NCBI GenBank assembly: GCA_001584585.1
Contig: LSYV01000039.1
Coordinates: 636,816 to 667,093, forward strand
Source of the DNA: Gonium pectorale
Lineage: Eukaryota; Chlorophyta; Chlorophyceae; Chlamydomonadales; Volvocaceae
Direction of reading: 5' to 3'
Length of the DNA: 30,278 bases
Both the position numbers and the translations under genes were made by a program. Positions 21,197 to 30,278 of this stretch are shown in pieces (within the stretch, counting starts at the first letter, position 1; every line of letters starts with the position of its first letter). The notes under the pieces were generated by a model, which saw only the letters and a list, made by a program, of their open reading frames with translations, was not told where the DNA came from and did no database searches.

Positions 21197-24100
21197 ATGG
21201 GTTTAAACGGACTTAGGCCTAGGCTTAGGCAGAGGTTTTGTTCAGTGATCATAGTCTTCTGGGTTGCTGTGTCGGTGTCGACCGGCTCGGCACATGGCGC
21301 CATCGAGGACCTGGCCCCCAACGCTGTCTCCAGGTGAGCAGCCAATAGACACGCTGGATGCATTTTCCCCATTCGTGAAATTACTTTGGCACCGGGCCTG
21401 TCGTACGCGAGCAAAGGGCCCATAAGGGGTGTATCATGAAGCATACTGTCGATAAAGGCATGCCAAGACGCCGATCGGCCGCTTGCTCCACAGGCTTCTT
21501 TCGGATCCCGATGGGGAGTGCGGTGGCGGCTGGATGCATGTTGTGCGTGAAGGGGAGTCATGCGCATCTGTCGCCGACGCCTTCGACCTCACGGTAGCTG
21601 AGCTGTACCCCTGGAATGAAGGTGCGACGCCACCCTTTGGCGCCAACGGTGGCAACGCACAATCTACCGGACTTATTCTGTAGCCGTGTTATTATCAAGC
21701 GCGCATCTCAAGCAATCACCTGAACGCCACCCTCCTTCCCTTCCGTTGTAATCCCCTCTTCCCACGCATCCCTGCAGAGCTCGACTGCGAGAGGCTCTCA
21801 GCGGGCGACATCCTGTGCGTGCCTCTGGCAGACGAAAGCGAGGAGCTTGGGGCACAGGGCGATGAGCTTGAAGCCGCATCAGACGTTGGGACAGCCCACC
21901 TCGTGTCCTCACGCCGCCGGCTGCTCGTTAAGGCGCCCCCACCCCGCAAATCCAGTAACTCAAAACCCCCATCGCCAAAACCGCCTAAGCCACCCAGGCA
22001 ACCACCCAAGACGAGGCCTCCACCGCCGCCCGCTTCCCCCGACCTCGTCGCCTTCTCCGTCAGCCCTCCCTCCCCGAGCCCGCCGCCGCCCCCCGACGCG
22101 CCGCCGCCCTCTCCAAGCCCGCCGCCGCCTCCTTATCCGCCGCCGCCTCCCTCCCCATACCCACCCAACTCGCCCCCGCCGCCGCCGCCACCACCTCCTC
22201 CCCCACCCTACCCGCCCGACCCGCCACCACCACCGCCGCCGCCGCCGCCACCCCTCTACCCCGCCCGACCCTCATGGCCTGACTTCCCCGACTACCCATC
22301 CACATCATCCGACGACGCACCCCCACCCTACGAGTACCCCTACTATTACAATGGCCCCCCTCCTGAGGACGCCGAAAGCCCGCCGCCTAGCCCTCCCATA
22401 CGCCGCCGCCGCCAGCCGCCGCCGCCGCCCGCAACGCCCGACGCGCCGGCAGCCCTGGCGCCGCCCATCCTCGCGCCGCCGTTCAGCTGGCCGCCGTACG
22501 AATACGAGTGGCCCCCATCTAGCCCGCCTTCGCCCCGCCGGCCGCCGACACCCGTATTCCCGCCGGTACATTTGGACTGGGCGCCCCCGCCGCTGGAAGA
22601 TTACGGCACGCCACCCCCTCTGTTCTCAGCAACGCCGGACTCCGCTTCATTTGCCTCGCCGCCGCCGCCTCCGCCGCCAGTCGCCCGAGACGTGGCGCAG
22701 CCGCCCGGCGGCTTGGAGCAGCTGACCCCGCCATCCGACTTGGAGCAGCTGCCCCCGCCACCCGACTTGGAGCAGCTGCCCCCGCCACCCAACTTGGAGC
22801 CGCCCCGCGGGGAGCAGCCGCCGCCAGGGCTCCAAGCCGTGCCCTCGCCCGTCAGTCAGCCGCCGCCTCCACCAGGGCCGCACACACGGCCTCCCGCTGC
22901 CAGTGAGCTGGCGCCGCCGCCAGGGCCGCACGCCGTGCCCCCCACCTACCACCACCACCCGGACGGGCGACATCCGCCACCAGGACCGGATAACGAGCCT
23001 CCGGGCCTAGAGCCGCCGGCGGCGGACAGCGAAGACGTGCCGCCGCCTGCGCAGGCGCCGCCCAGCCCCACGCCGCCGCGCCCGCGCCCTCCGCCGCCCA
23101 GCCCTCGCCCATCGCCGCCCAGCCCCAGGCCGTCCTCACCGCCGCCACCACGGCGGCGGCCCCCGGCACCGGAGGGCTCGGACGAGGGAGCCCAGCCGCC
23201 TGAGGTGGAGGGCGAGAACGAGTCCGAACCCTCACCACCGCCTCGCAAGTCGCCGAAGCCCCCGCGTCCCAGCCCCCCGCAGCCCCCCTCTCCTCGCCCC
23301 AGTCCCCCCTCACCGCCCTCGCCCCGGCCGCCGCGCCCTCCCCCTCGCTCGACATGGTCACCGCCGCCACCCGTGGACGAGGAGGCCGACCCATCGCCCT
23401 CCAGCCCGTCGCCCAGCAACGGCCAGCCCTCCCCCACGCCCACGCCCGTTCCATCCCCCTCTCCCTCTCCCTCTCCCCCGCCCCCGCCCCCGCGCACCGG
23501 CCCCTCCCCCGCCATCTCGCCCCCTCCACCGAAGGCAATCACGCCATCCCCCGTGAGGACCTCACCCCCTCCGCCCACCATCCAGCCTTCGCCTCAGCCA
23601 TCAGCCCAGCCCCAACCCGAGCCGCTCCCCTCCCCATCGCTCGAGCAGTCCCCGGCGGCGGCGCCGCCGCCAGCCACCCCCGCGCCGCCGCCGCTGCCGC
23701 CGTCGCCCGTCTTCAGCCGGGTGCTGCGCGTTGGCCCCGTCAACGTGACCACCCCAGCGGGCCGCTCCGTCTCCCTGGGTGGCGGCGCCGCCGGCGGCGG
23801 CTCGTGCGTGGTGGGCTGCAACGCCTGCCTGCTGACCGCCTTCCGCACCCGCCTGCTGCGCGCCCTCAACCTGGCGCCCGAGTACCTGGACACGCCCACC
23901 TGCCAGCAGCCGGCCCGCAGCAGCGGCAGCTTGGGCCTGGGGCGCCGCCAGCTGCAGGCGGTGAGAGGCCTGGGCGCCTGCTGCGGTGCTGCCTGGACCG
24001 GGAGCCTGCAGCGCAGCAGGACCACTCCTTTGGATGAAATCACTCCTTGACCTCTAGGCACCTCGACTTGTCACCCACACCCATACCCACATCTACACCC

Positions 24101-27100
24101 CACACCCACACCCACGCATCCAACCACCATGACACGCTTCCACATTCCCATTGCCGCCGGCCCTGACCCCGACCTCTGATCCCAGGCTGCCAAGTCCTGC
24201 GGCGAGCCCTCGAGTGAGATCTTCCTCCCGCTGCGCCTGCCCGACGGCGCCGACGCCGCCCTGTACGCATACCGCCTGGTGGACGCGCTCAACGCGTGGG
24301 CCGAAGAGTCAGACGCCGCCGCAGCGGCGGCGGGCAGCGCCGCCGCGGCGGCCGCGGAGTCGTCGCTGCAGTTCTGCGTGCCGCCGTACTCGGACATCGC
24401 GGCGCTGCTGCTCCCAGCGGTGCGTACGGCGCGGCGCGGCGCGGCGCGCTGGGTTGGGGCTGGGTGGGGGGTGGGATGGGATGGGGTGGGCGAGCCGTCG
24501 TGGGGTGCATGCTACACCGTTTGACCATTCGTTCGATACGCTTGCCACACGCGGACCTGAGCATGGGCCCGACGGCATGGGTGCCTCCTGAGGTGCATCA
24601 GACCCGCAAGGCCCCAAACCACAAACAAACACGGCTGCCGCAACCGCCCCCTTCAGGCCCCCGTCGTGGACACGACGACCTCGCCGCAGCCCAGCGGTGG
24701 CACCGTCGCCGGCGCCGCCGTCGTCTCGGGCGGCGGCTCCGGCGGCGGCGTCAAGACGCTGGCGGCGGCGGCGGGCGCGGGCTTCGTGGGCGTCGCCATC
24801 GGTGTGGCCATCACTGCGCTTATCCTGGTCAAGCGGAAGCGCGCGCGCCAGGCGGCGGAGCTGGCGGCTGAGAGCTCCACCGACACGCAGTCCCTGGACG
24901 GCCAGGTGAGCCGGTTCACGTCGGCTGTTGGTTGGTGACAGGGTCTGCGGAGCTGACATGTCTGGCTTTGGGACTCCCAGTCCCCCTCCCCGTTGTCCTG
25001 TTGTACACGACGTTAGCGGGAATAAAGTAAAACTGCCAGCGCCGGCACCTAGCCGTGAAGAATATGTGCGGCTTCCCCATGCCCTGAGCCTTCCAAGCCC
25101 TCCTTCCACCCTCCGCATCCTACCTCACTTCCCTAACTTGATGCGCGCAGGAGGGCGAGGATAGTGAGAGCGAGAGCCGCGCCTCCCGCCGCCCCTCGGA
25201 GCCGCACTCCGCCGCCACCAGCCGCCAGCCCTCCCTCTCCATCTCCAACCGGAGCCACAGCGACCTCTCCATCGGTGGCCGCCGCGGCTCACGCCCCGCC
25301 ACCGCCACCGCCACCGCGCGCAGCGCCCACCACTTCGACCTCGAGAGCCCCCGCGACGGCAAGCGGCGCTCCCTCTCCCGGCCGGCCAGCGCCATGGTGG
25401 AGCCGCCGCCACCGCCGTTGGCTGCCGAGGCGGCGGAGTGGGCTCCGCCGACGGCCGACTCCTTCGTCTCCAACACCGTGACGATGCTGATGGCGCCGCG
25501 TGAGCACTCCACCGCGGCGTCGGTGCGTTCGGCGCTGTCGGCGCTGCTGCCCACCTTCGGCGGCCTGCTGTCGCGCCACGGCAGCGTCACCGGCCCCGGC
25601 GGCCCCGGCCGCAAGCGCCGGCTGCTCATGCCCGGCGCCATCGACGCGGCGTCAATCTGCAGCTCGCGGCGCTCCACCGCCGTCAACAGCCCCATCACCA
25701 GCGGCGGCGGCGGCGCTCCGACGCCAGCGCCGGCGGCGCCGCCTTTCCTCGGGATACAGCTGACGCTGACGCCGCCGGAGCCGTCGGCGGCGCCGCCGTC
25801 GGCGCGCGGCCCAGCGGGCTGGCATGCGCCGGCGCCGCTGGTGCTGACGCTGCCGCCGGCCTCCCCCAAGGGTGGGGTCCTCACGGACGCTCAGGTTCAG
25901 TTCGCCTCGCCCACCAGCGGCACGCCGGAGCCGGCGCCAGCGCCGCCGCCCGTCGACCCCATTACTCCCATCGCCCCGCCGCCGCCGCTGACGCCTCGGG
26001 GAGAGCCCGCCGGCACGTCGGACTTTGTCCTCCGCCTGCCGCCACCGCAGCTGGCGCCCATCGGTGGCGTCTCGGGCCGGAGCCTCTTCGCCGCCGCCAC
26101 CAAGCCGCGGGAGGCGGTGGTCATCCACCACGGCTCAGACTCTGAGAGCGACGCGCCGCCCGCTGCCACTGCCATCACTACGATTGCAGAGCTGCCGGCG
26201 GCCCTGCCGAAGAAGGCGGAAGCGCCGAAGGTCCAAACGTTGCAGGTCAAGAGCCAGGACAAGAAGGGCAAGGGCAAGCACAGGCAGGGCCTGGAGGCGG
26301 GCGGCCCCGGTTCGTCGTCCTTCAAGCCCAGCGCCCTGCCCGAGTCGGCGGTCCTGGTCCTGCCCAACACCGAGCCGGAGGAGGAGGCCAAGAAGAAGGC
26401 AGCGGCCGACATGTGGACCCGCGGCATGAGTCGGTTTGGGCGGATGGCGCGAGCCGCCCTCGAGCCCAAGGAGCCCAACCCGCTCCTGCCGCCACCCAAG
26501 CCCGCAAAGCGGTTCCTTGACACCATCAAACAGAACCTCTGGACGCTAGACGAGGCGCCACCCGGCGGCGCCGCGACCTCGGAGCCGACGGCGGCGGCGG
26601 CGCCAGCTGCCGACGCCGGCCCCGCGCCGCCGACGCACGGCACCTGGGTGTTTCCCTCGGCGGCCGCGTCGAGCGGCCGGGACGCGGCGGAGCCGGCGGG
26701 CGGAGACGTCGTCACCGGCGGCGCGTGGGCCTTCAAGCGGCGTAGCCCGGTGCATCCGGAGCGGCTGGCGGAGGCGGTGCGGGCGAGGCCGGAGCCGGAG
26801 CCCGCCGCCCCGCTGGAGCGGCCGGTGCGGGTGGTCCGCTCGAACTCGTTCGGCGGCGCCCGTGGGGAGGACATGACGGGAGGGGGGGCTGGGGGCGGCG
26901 AGGAGGGGGGAGTCAGGAGGGTGCCGCCGCGGCGGAGGTCGTCGGGCGGGGGTCTGGTGGAGGGCGCGGGCGGCAGGCCGGTCCCCAGTGGCGTCGGCGC
27001 CAAGCAGCGGTCGCTGCGGCGGTCCTCCGGCGGCGGCGCTGCCTCCGCCAGGCCGCCGTGGCGCGGCGGCGGCGCGCGGTTCCACAGCTGGAAGCGCGTA

Positions 27101-27106
27101 ATGTGA
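21197..27106 (+). CDS. LysM domain-hydroxyproline-rich rod-transmembrane protein (1628 aa)
   Basis: Six exons join in one frame: 21197-21333, 21494-21621, 21778-23960, 24186-24419, 24657-24905 and 25151-27106 (TGA), totalling 4887 nt. The ATG at 21197 opens a clear signal peptide (hydrophobic residues 17-28, SVIIVFWVAVSV). Residues 60-105 form a LysM domain (HVVREGESCASVADAF, then LTVAELYPWN, then LDCERLSAGDILCVPL). LysM domains bind GlcNAc-containing glycans such as chitin and peptidoglycan. Residues about 142-732 are Pro-rich (SPPPPP, PSP repeats) as in hydroxyproline-rich wall glycoproteins. A segment at 733-894 has several Cys, then a linker and one transmembrane helix at about 929-952 (FVGVAIGVAITALILV) followed by KRKRARQ. 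The tail (about 953-1628) is Ser/Pro/Ala/Arg-rich with many R-R-x-S sites and no kinase domain. Topology, from known families, suggests a wall-spanning type I membrane sensor; the ligand and signalling partner are unknown. Confidence 0.85.
21537..21830 (+). other. LysM domain, split over exons 2 and 3 (21537-21621 and 21778-21830)
   Basis: About 46 residues with the expected pattern: a V-V-R-E-G-E-S-C start (family V-x-x-G-D-T), A-x-x-F then LTVAELYPWN (family I-x-x-L-x-x-x-N), then LDCERLSAGDILCVPL (family L-x-x-G-x-x-L-C-V-P). The intron interrupts the codon after WNE in phase 1. Cys69, Cys92 and Cys102 resemble the Cys arrangement of eukaryotic LysM domains; Cys55 lies just upstream. Confidence 0.85.
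23709..24419 (+). other. Cys-containing membrane-proximal ectodomain (residues about 733-894)
   Basis: Spans the end of exon 3 (to 23960) and exon 4 (24186-24419). It starts VFSRVLRVGPVNVTTPAG, includes SCVVGCNACLLTAFRTRLLRALNL, TCQQP, KSCGEPSSEIFLPLRLPDGADA and QFCVPPYSDIAALLLP, and is broken by an Ala run. It is not Pro-rich, so it appears to be a folded domain between the rod and the membrane. I do not recognise the family. Confidence 0.6.
24759..24830 (+). other. Transmembrane helix coding segment of the LysM protein
   Basis: Exon 5 encodes LAAAAGAGFVGVAIGVAITALILV, 24 uncharged residues, followed by KRKRAR. The positive stop-transfer cluster puts the C-terminal tail in the cytosol if the N-terminal signal peptide is used. 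Confidence 0.8.
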
Positions 27107-27710
27107 GGGGGGCCTCGGTCTTATTCTGTGGTGGGGCCTCGACGGCCTGTTGCTTTGCGCTGCGCTGCGAACGGCCCCTGCCGGCGGCCTGCTGCTGCTT
27201 GCTGCTGGTCTTGCGCTGATTCTTTCGATTACTCATAGGCATGACTGCATTTCGCATTGTACTGTACTTGGCTGGCAACGGCGTGCAGAAGGTTGGAGGT
27301 GTGTTGAGGTGTACCGTAGGGGGCTGGCATGTGTACGCACGACAGAAACGCAGATCGGGGCCCGTCGTACGGAGTACAAAGGTCGTACAGTGTCGTGAAG
27401 TACAGGTTAGAAATCAAGCGAGCGCGTTCCGGTATGTATAGCAAGTCCATAGCTCGTGCCTTGTATAAGATGTGCATTTTGTGTATCGTAGCATGCTGCA
27501 GAGGCTGACTGCTGACCTGCATATAGGCTCGTGTGGCCGCACGGTCGTGCGAGCGGCCGAGAGCGTGCTTTGCCATGGCCTGCGGACACACCTCGCGCTG
27601 CGGCAAAACCAATTAGACTACACGAGACACGAGGTGCGCTCCATGGCTATCTAAAGAGAGTCGGTTGCTTCCGCCGATTCCTGCGGGGTAACACCCCCTC
27701 CGCCTCATCG

Positions 27711-27715
27711 TGTAA
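27711..27715 (+). terminator. Candidate TGTAA polyadenylation motif for the LysM gene
   Basis: First TGTAA on the plus strand after the TGA at 27104-27106, about 605 bases downstream. That is a plausible 3' UTR length for this kind of alga. Confidence 0.4.
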
Positions 27716-28440
27716 TGACCAACGGCAAAACTAACGCAACGCTCCCGCTCCTGCGGTGAGCGCGCCTCCGCCCCCCGCCCAGAACGCACGAAGCCTGGAG
27801 CGCAAAGGCGCTACTGGCCCCCGTCGGGACGAGCCTTCGACACGGGCCCCAGGCATACGTACCCGCGTTTCATTCAACACTTTCAACTCCGCAAATGCGG
27901 TCCGGTTGGCTTCACACAAGTAGGCAAGGACGGCACGGAACCCATGGACGAGCATCAAGACAGTCCGGTACACGGGGCCGCGGGACTGCGGAAGCCCGGG
28001 CCCGGCAGTTCAGACCCACACAACCCGCGGTGGAGTGCACCCACACAACCCGCATTCGCATGACGTAACACAACCCGTATGCACCACCACGGCGGCAAAC
28101 CGGACGCCGCGCATGTCGCCCCATCCGACGATCCGAGCACCATCCGCGCCCCGGCGAGCGCGCGTGTGCTCAGTAGAGCGCCATGCCATGCGCCGGGCAG
28201 GGTTGCAGAATCCCCGCACGACGAGACGAGGGTGTGGGTGGGCGGGGCCGCACTCGGCGCGCGCACATGCACCCCCCACCCCCATCCCCACCCCCCCAGT
28301 CCTACCCCAACCCCCGACCTGGCACACGCGACGTGCCCTCCGAAGCGGAGAGAGCCCAGTGCGCCAAGAAGCGGAACAAGGCACCTGGGTTCCCCTGAAT
28401 CGCCACGTGTCGAGCGCAGCGCACGTCCGGGCAACGCACC

Positions 28441-28466
28441 GCCGTCACCGCCGTCACCGCCGTCAC
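28441..28466. repeat. 9-bp tandem repeat, about three units (GCCGTCACC)
   Basis: Three consecutive near-perfect units in the convergent spacer; no coding context is supported. Confidence 0.85.
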
Positions 28467-28612
28467 AGCACGTCCCACGAGCTGCTGAGCGCCAGCCCCA
28501 GCTAAGCACAGCTCCGCAGTAGACGACCCACGGGTCATCGCTCTGTCCTCCCCCTCGAGCCATCCACCGGTTGGCGCTGTATGTCCGTGGACCGCCATCC
28601 CCCACTCACCCC

Positions 28613-29715
28613 TCAGCCCCCACCATTCGCAGCGCCGCCGTCGCTGTAGCTCACCGGTACGACGCCGCCGCCGGCATAGGTGACGCTGCCGCTGCGGCCC
28701 TCGACCACGACGATGGTGGTGCCGCTGCCGCCCGCCGCCGCCTTGGTCCCGGGGGCCCCCAGCGCCGCATACTGGATGAGCTTGATCAGCGCGCGGCCGT
28801 TGTGGAGCGGCGTCTTGAGGGCCGTGCCCTTCACCGTGCCGTCGTACCGCACTCCCCCCAGGACGTACGACTGGGCCACCGAGCAGTCTCCGAAGGTGAG
28901 GTAGTACCACTCGCCTGCGCGGGCGGCAGGCGCTTTGCGAGTCAGTAAGGCCCGTACAGCGCGTACGGCAGGCGCGGCACGGCGGAGGCGCGCAGCAGCC
29001 ACGACGTCCCGTGCCTTGGGCGATGCGGCAAGCAAGGGCTCTTCTGGGGTTTGGGACGCATCCCGGCACGGCTTGCGTGGGCTGTCGCGTACCGACCCGA
29101 CCGCAGCCTACGCCCCTGGGTTACCGCTTCACGTCCCCCGCCCTCCCCCAGCGGCCCCTTTTGGACACGCCAGCTGCCACACCCGAAACTCCTTTCCGCC
29201 TGCTGTCGCGGACTCCAGCAGGCCTCGCCCTCGTCGCGACGGCCGCCGCAGCCACATCCACCGCGCACGACCCGTGCCCCAACCCAAGCCCGCACGTGCA
29301 CCCGCATGACGCGCCCCCACCCTGCAGCCCACGCCACTGCCGCCCCACCCGTCGCAAGCCGCCCGTCGCCACCCACCGTACTGTCCGTCGGCCTGGCAGA
29401 GCCGTATCCACTGCAGCGTCGACACCAGGCGGTCCAGGTACTCGCCGGAGGGCGTGGGGCCAGAGCTGCTGCCGGAGGTGGAACCGACGGTCGAGGCGGG
29501 GGAGGCGGGCGGGGCGGGAGTGCCGCCGGCGGCGTAAAGCTGCCAGAGCGCGGGCAGGCCCTCTGCCTGCACCCAAGATACCTTGTCCCACACGTAGGCG
29601 GATGCGGATGCGGAGGCAGAGGCGGAGGCAGAGGCGGAGGCGGGGGTGGGGGCGGAGATGGGGGCGGAGGTGGGCGCGCCCGAGAAGAAGAAGCCGCCCC
29701 GTTCCCGGTGGAAGC
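28613..29715 (-). CDS. AGE superfamily (N-acylglucosamine/cellobiose 2-epimerase-like) protein, C-terminal part
   Basis: Two minus-strand exons are visible, 29377-29715 and 28613-28914 (TGA at 28615-28613). They are joined by a GTGGGT donor in phase 1 and a gcgcag acceptor. About 212 residues are seen. The motifs RERGGFFFSG, WVQAEGLPALWQLY, QYGEWYYLTF and the combination KGTALKTPLHNGRALI follow the order of AGE superfamily enzymes (family patterns E-H-G-G, W-x-Q-A-E, Y-G-E-W, W-K-x-x-Y-H-N-G-R). These are (alpha/alpha)6-barrel sugar epimerases or isomerases with catalytic His residues. The barrel is interrupted by an Ala-Ser run and a Ser/Pro/Gly-rich loop. The C-terminus extends about 55 residues past the HNGR motif. 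The upstream acceptor at 29716 is in phase 1, so N-terminal exons lie in or beyond the right edge. Family call is from motif memory and the substrate is unknown. Confidence 0.65.
29597..29660 (-). repeat. Codon-level repeat encoding an Ala-Ser run in the epimerase-like gene
   Basis: Plus-strand units of ggatgc and ggaggcagaggc encode (Ala-Ser)n on the minus strand, just before YVWDKVSWVQAE. It is a low-complexity expansion inside an otherwise conserved fold. Confidence 0.85.
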
Positions 29716-30278
29716 CTGCGCGAGGCCACACGGGGGAATGGGGTGGGGGGAGGCGGGGGACGCGGCAGGGTGCGTGTGTATTTGGCGGGGTGGGGGTTAA
29801 GCCGGGTGCGTGTACACGGGGGTGAGGCGGGGATGCGTGAGGCAGGGGTGTGAAGAGGCAAGGAGCCCGGGCGGAGCGGGTCCCTGTGTGTCGCACACAC
29901 GTGCATCTCCGTCCGCCATGCCCCGCCAACTAGTACCCGTTGGCACAGGGACGGGTGTTGGGAGCAATGAGGCCATATATAGACGACACACGCACACTCG
30001 TCCTATGCGTCGTTTCGTTTCAACACGCAGCCGGTGGGAGGTTGCGTCTCCGGCATACCATACCGTACCGTACCGTACCGGGCATGCCCCGCCGCCCGTG
30101 CTAGCACGTGCAGGGGCGGTTTGGCAGCTCGGCAGCCGAGCTCCGCCGCCCCGGGGGCGGGCCGAGATTACCGTAGGGACGCGAGTCCGCCTGCTTCTGG
30201 GGCAACAAGGGAAGGTGTACCGCATCGCCCGGCAGTGCCGCATCCGGACGCATCGCCGCCCCGCCGCCCCGCCGCCCC
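29716..30278. other. Right-edge sequence, probably intron of the epimerase-like gene
   Basis: I see no convincing exon. It contains a short perfect palindrome, AGCTCGGC and GCCGAGCT around one base (30126-30142), a TACCG microsatellite, and a C/G-rich CCGCC repeat at the very end. Confidence 0.4.
30055..30081. repeat. 5-bp microsatellite (TACCG)n
   Basis: ATACCA followed by four TACCG units and trailing G; non-coding. Confidence 0.9.

Larger units (their letters stand above)
27107..28612. other. Spacer between convergent genes, with the 3' UTR of the LysM gene
   Basis: I see no supported gene. It holds a cluster of CGTAC/GTAC motifs (about 27310-27400) and a three-unit 9-bp repeat at 28441-28466. 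It should contain the 3' ends of two convergent transcripts. No TGTAA in minus orientation was found for the epimerase-like gene. Confidence 0.45.

Noticed and set aside
21819..24050. Reading exon 3 of the LysM gene alone as a pherophorin or stand-alone extensin
   Set aside because: The Pro-rich region is similar in style, but I see no pherophorin Cys domains. The exon joins in phase to LysM exons upstream and TM exons downstream.
25897..27003. Long minus-strand open frame (368 codons) opposite the last exon of the LysM gene
   Set aside because: It is a shadow of the GC-rich plus-strand exon. Its composition is Pro/Ala/Arg-rich with no motif, while the plus frame is continuous with upstream exons.
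29011..29853. 280- and 249-codon plus-strand frames over the epimerase-like gene
   Set aside because: The minus strand carries recognisable protein motifs with matching splice phases; the plus frames are Arg/His/Pro-rich noise.
1..30278. CRISPR arrays, tRNA or rRNA genes, bacterial insertion sequences
   Set aside because: No regularly spaced repeats, cloverleaf-type sequence, rRNA-like stretch or transposase-like protein was seen.

Overview
The window reads as nuclear DNA of a volvocine-type green alga (Chlamydomonas or a close relative; species not determinable here). The evidence is very high GC with strong GC3 codon bias, genes split by many 190-700 bp GT-AG introns, Ala/Pro/Ser/Gln homopolymer runs in coding exons, a TGTAA polyadenylation motif downstream of two genes, and a long hydroxyproline-rich-type wall protein. 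A run of 643 Ns (11442-12084) is an assembly gap. I see no rRNA, tRNA, CRISPR or bacterial operon structure.

Layout. (1) 1-8967 is a direct tandem segmental duplication. Copy A (about 30-3997) and copy B (about 4870-8967) share a diverged upstream region, a short 5' exon, an intron and a long low-complexity exon. Copy B carries the full-length gene (5927-10860, about 1515 aa). Copy A (1315-4087, about 778 aa) loses homology abruptly at 3997 and ends in unrelated sequence. The protein family is unknown to me. (2) 10861-13329 is intergenic sequence plus the N gap. (3) 13330-20252 (+) is a 13-exon gene whose exons I could join in one consistent frame to a 996-aa secreted or membrane-anchored protein of unrecognised family. 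(4) 21197-27106 (+) is a six-exon gene for a 1628-aa protein with signal peptide, one LysM domain, a ~590-residue Pro-rich rod, a Cys-containing membrane-proximal segment, one transmembrane helix and a ~676-residue Ser/Pro/Arg-rich tail. It looks like a cell-wall sensor or receptor. (5) 28613-29715 (-) is the 3' part of a gene resembling the N-acylglucosamine/cellobiose 2-epimerase (AGE) superfamily, whose 5' end lies beyond the right edge.

The genes do not form an operon. The most interesting item is the LysM-extensin-transmembrane protein. Next are the duplicated gene pair, whose 5' exon is revealed by purely third-position differences between copies, and the unusual 3' end of copy A. All exon boundaries were inferred by eye from splice signals and frame continuity, without transcript data.
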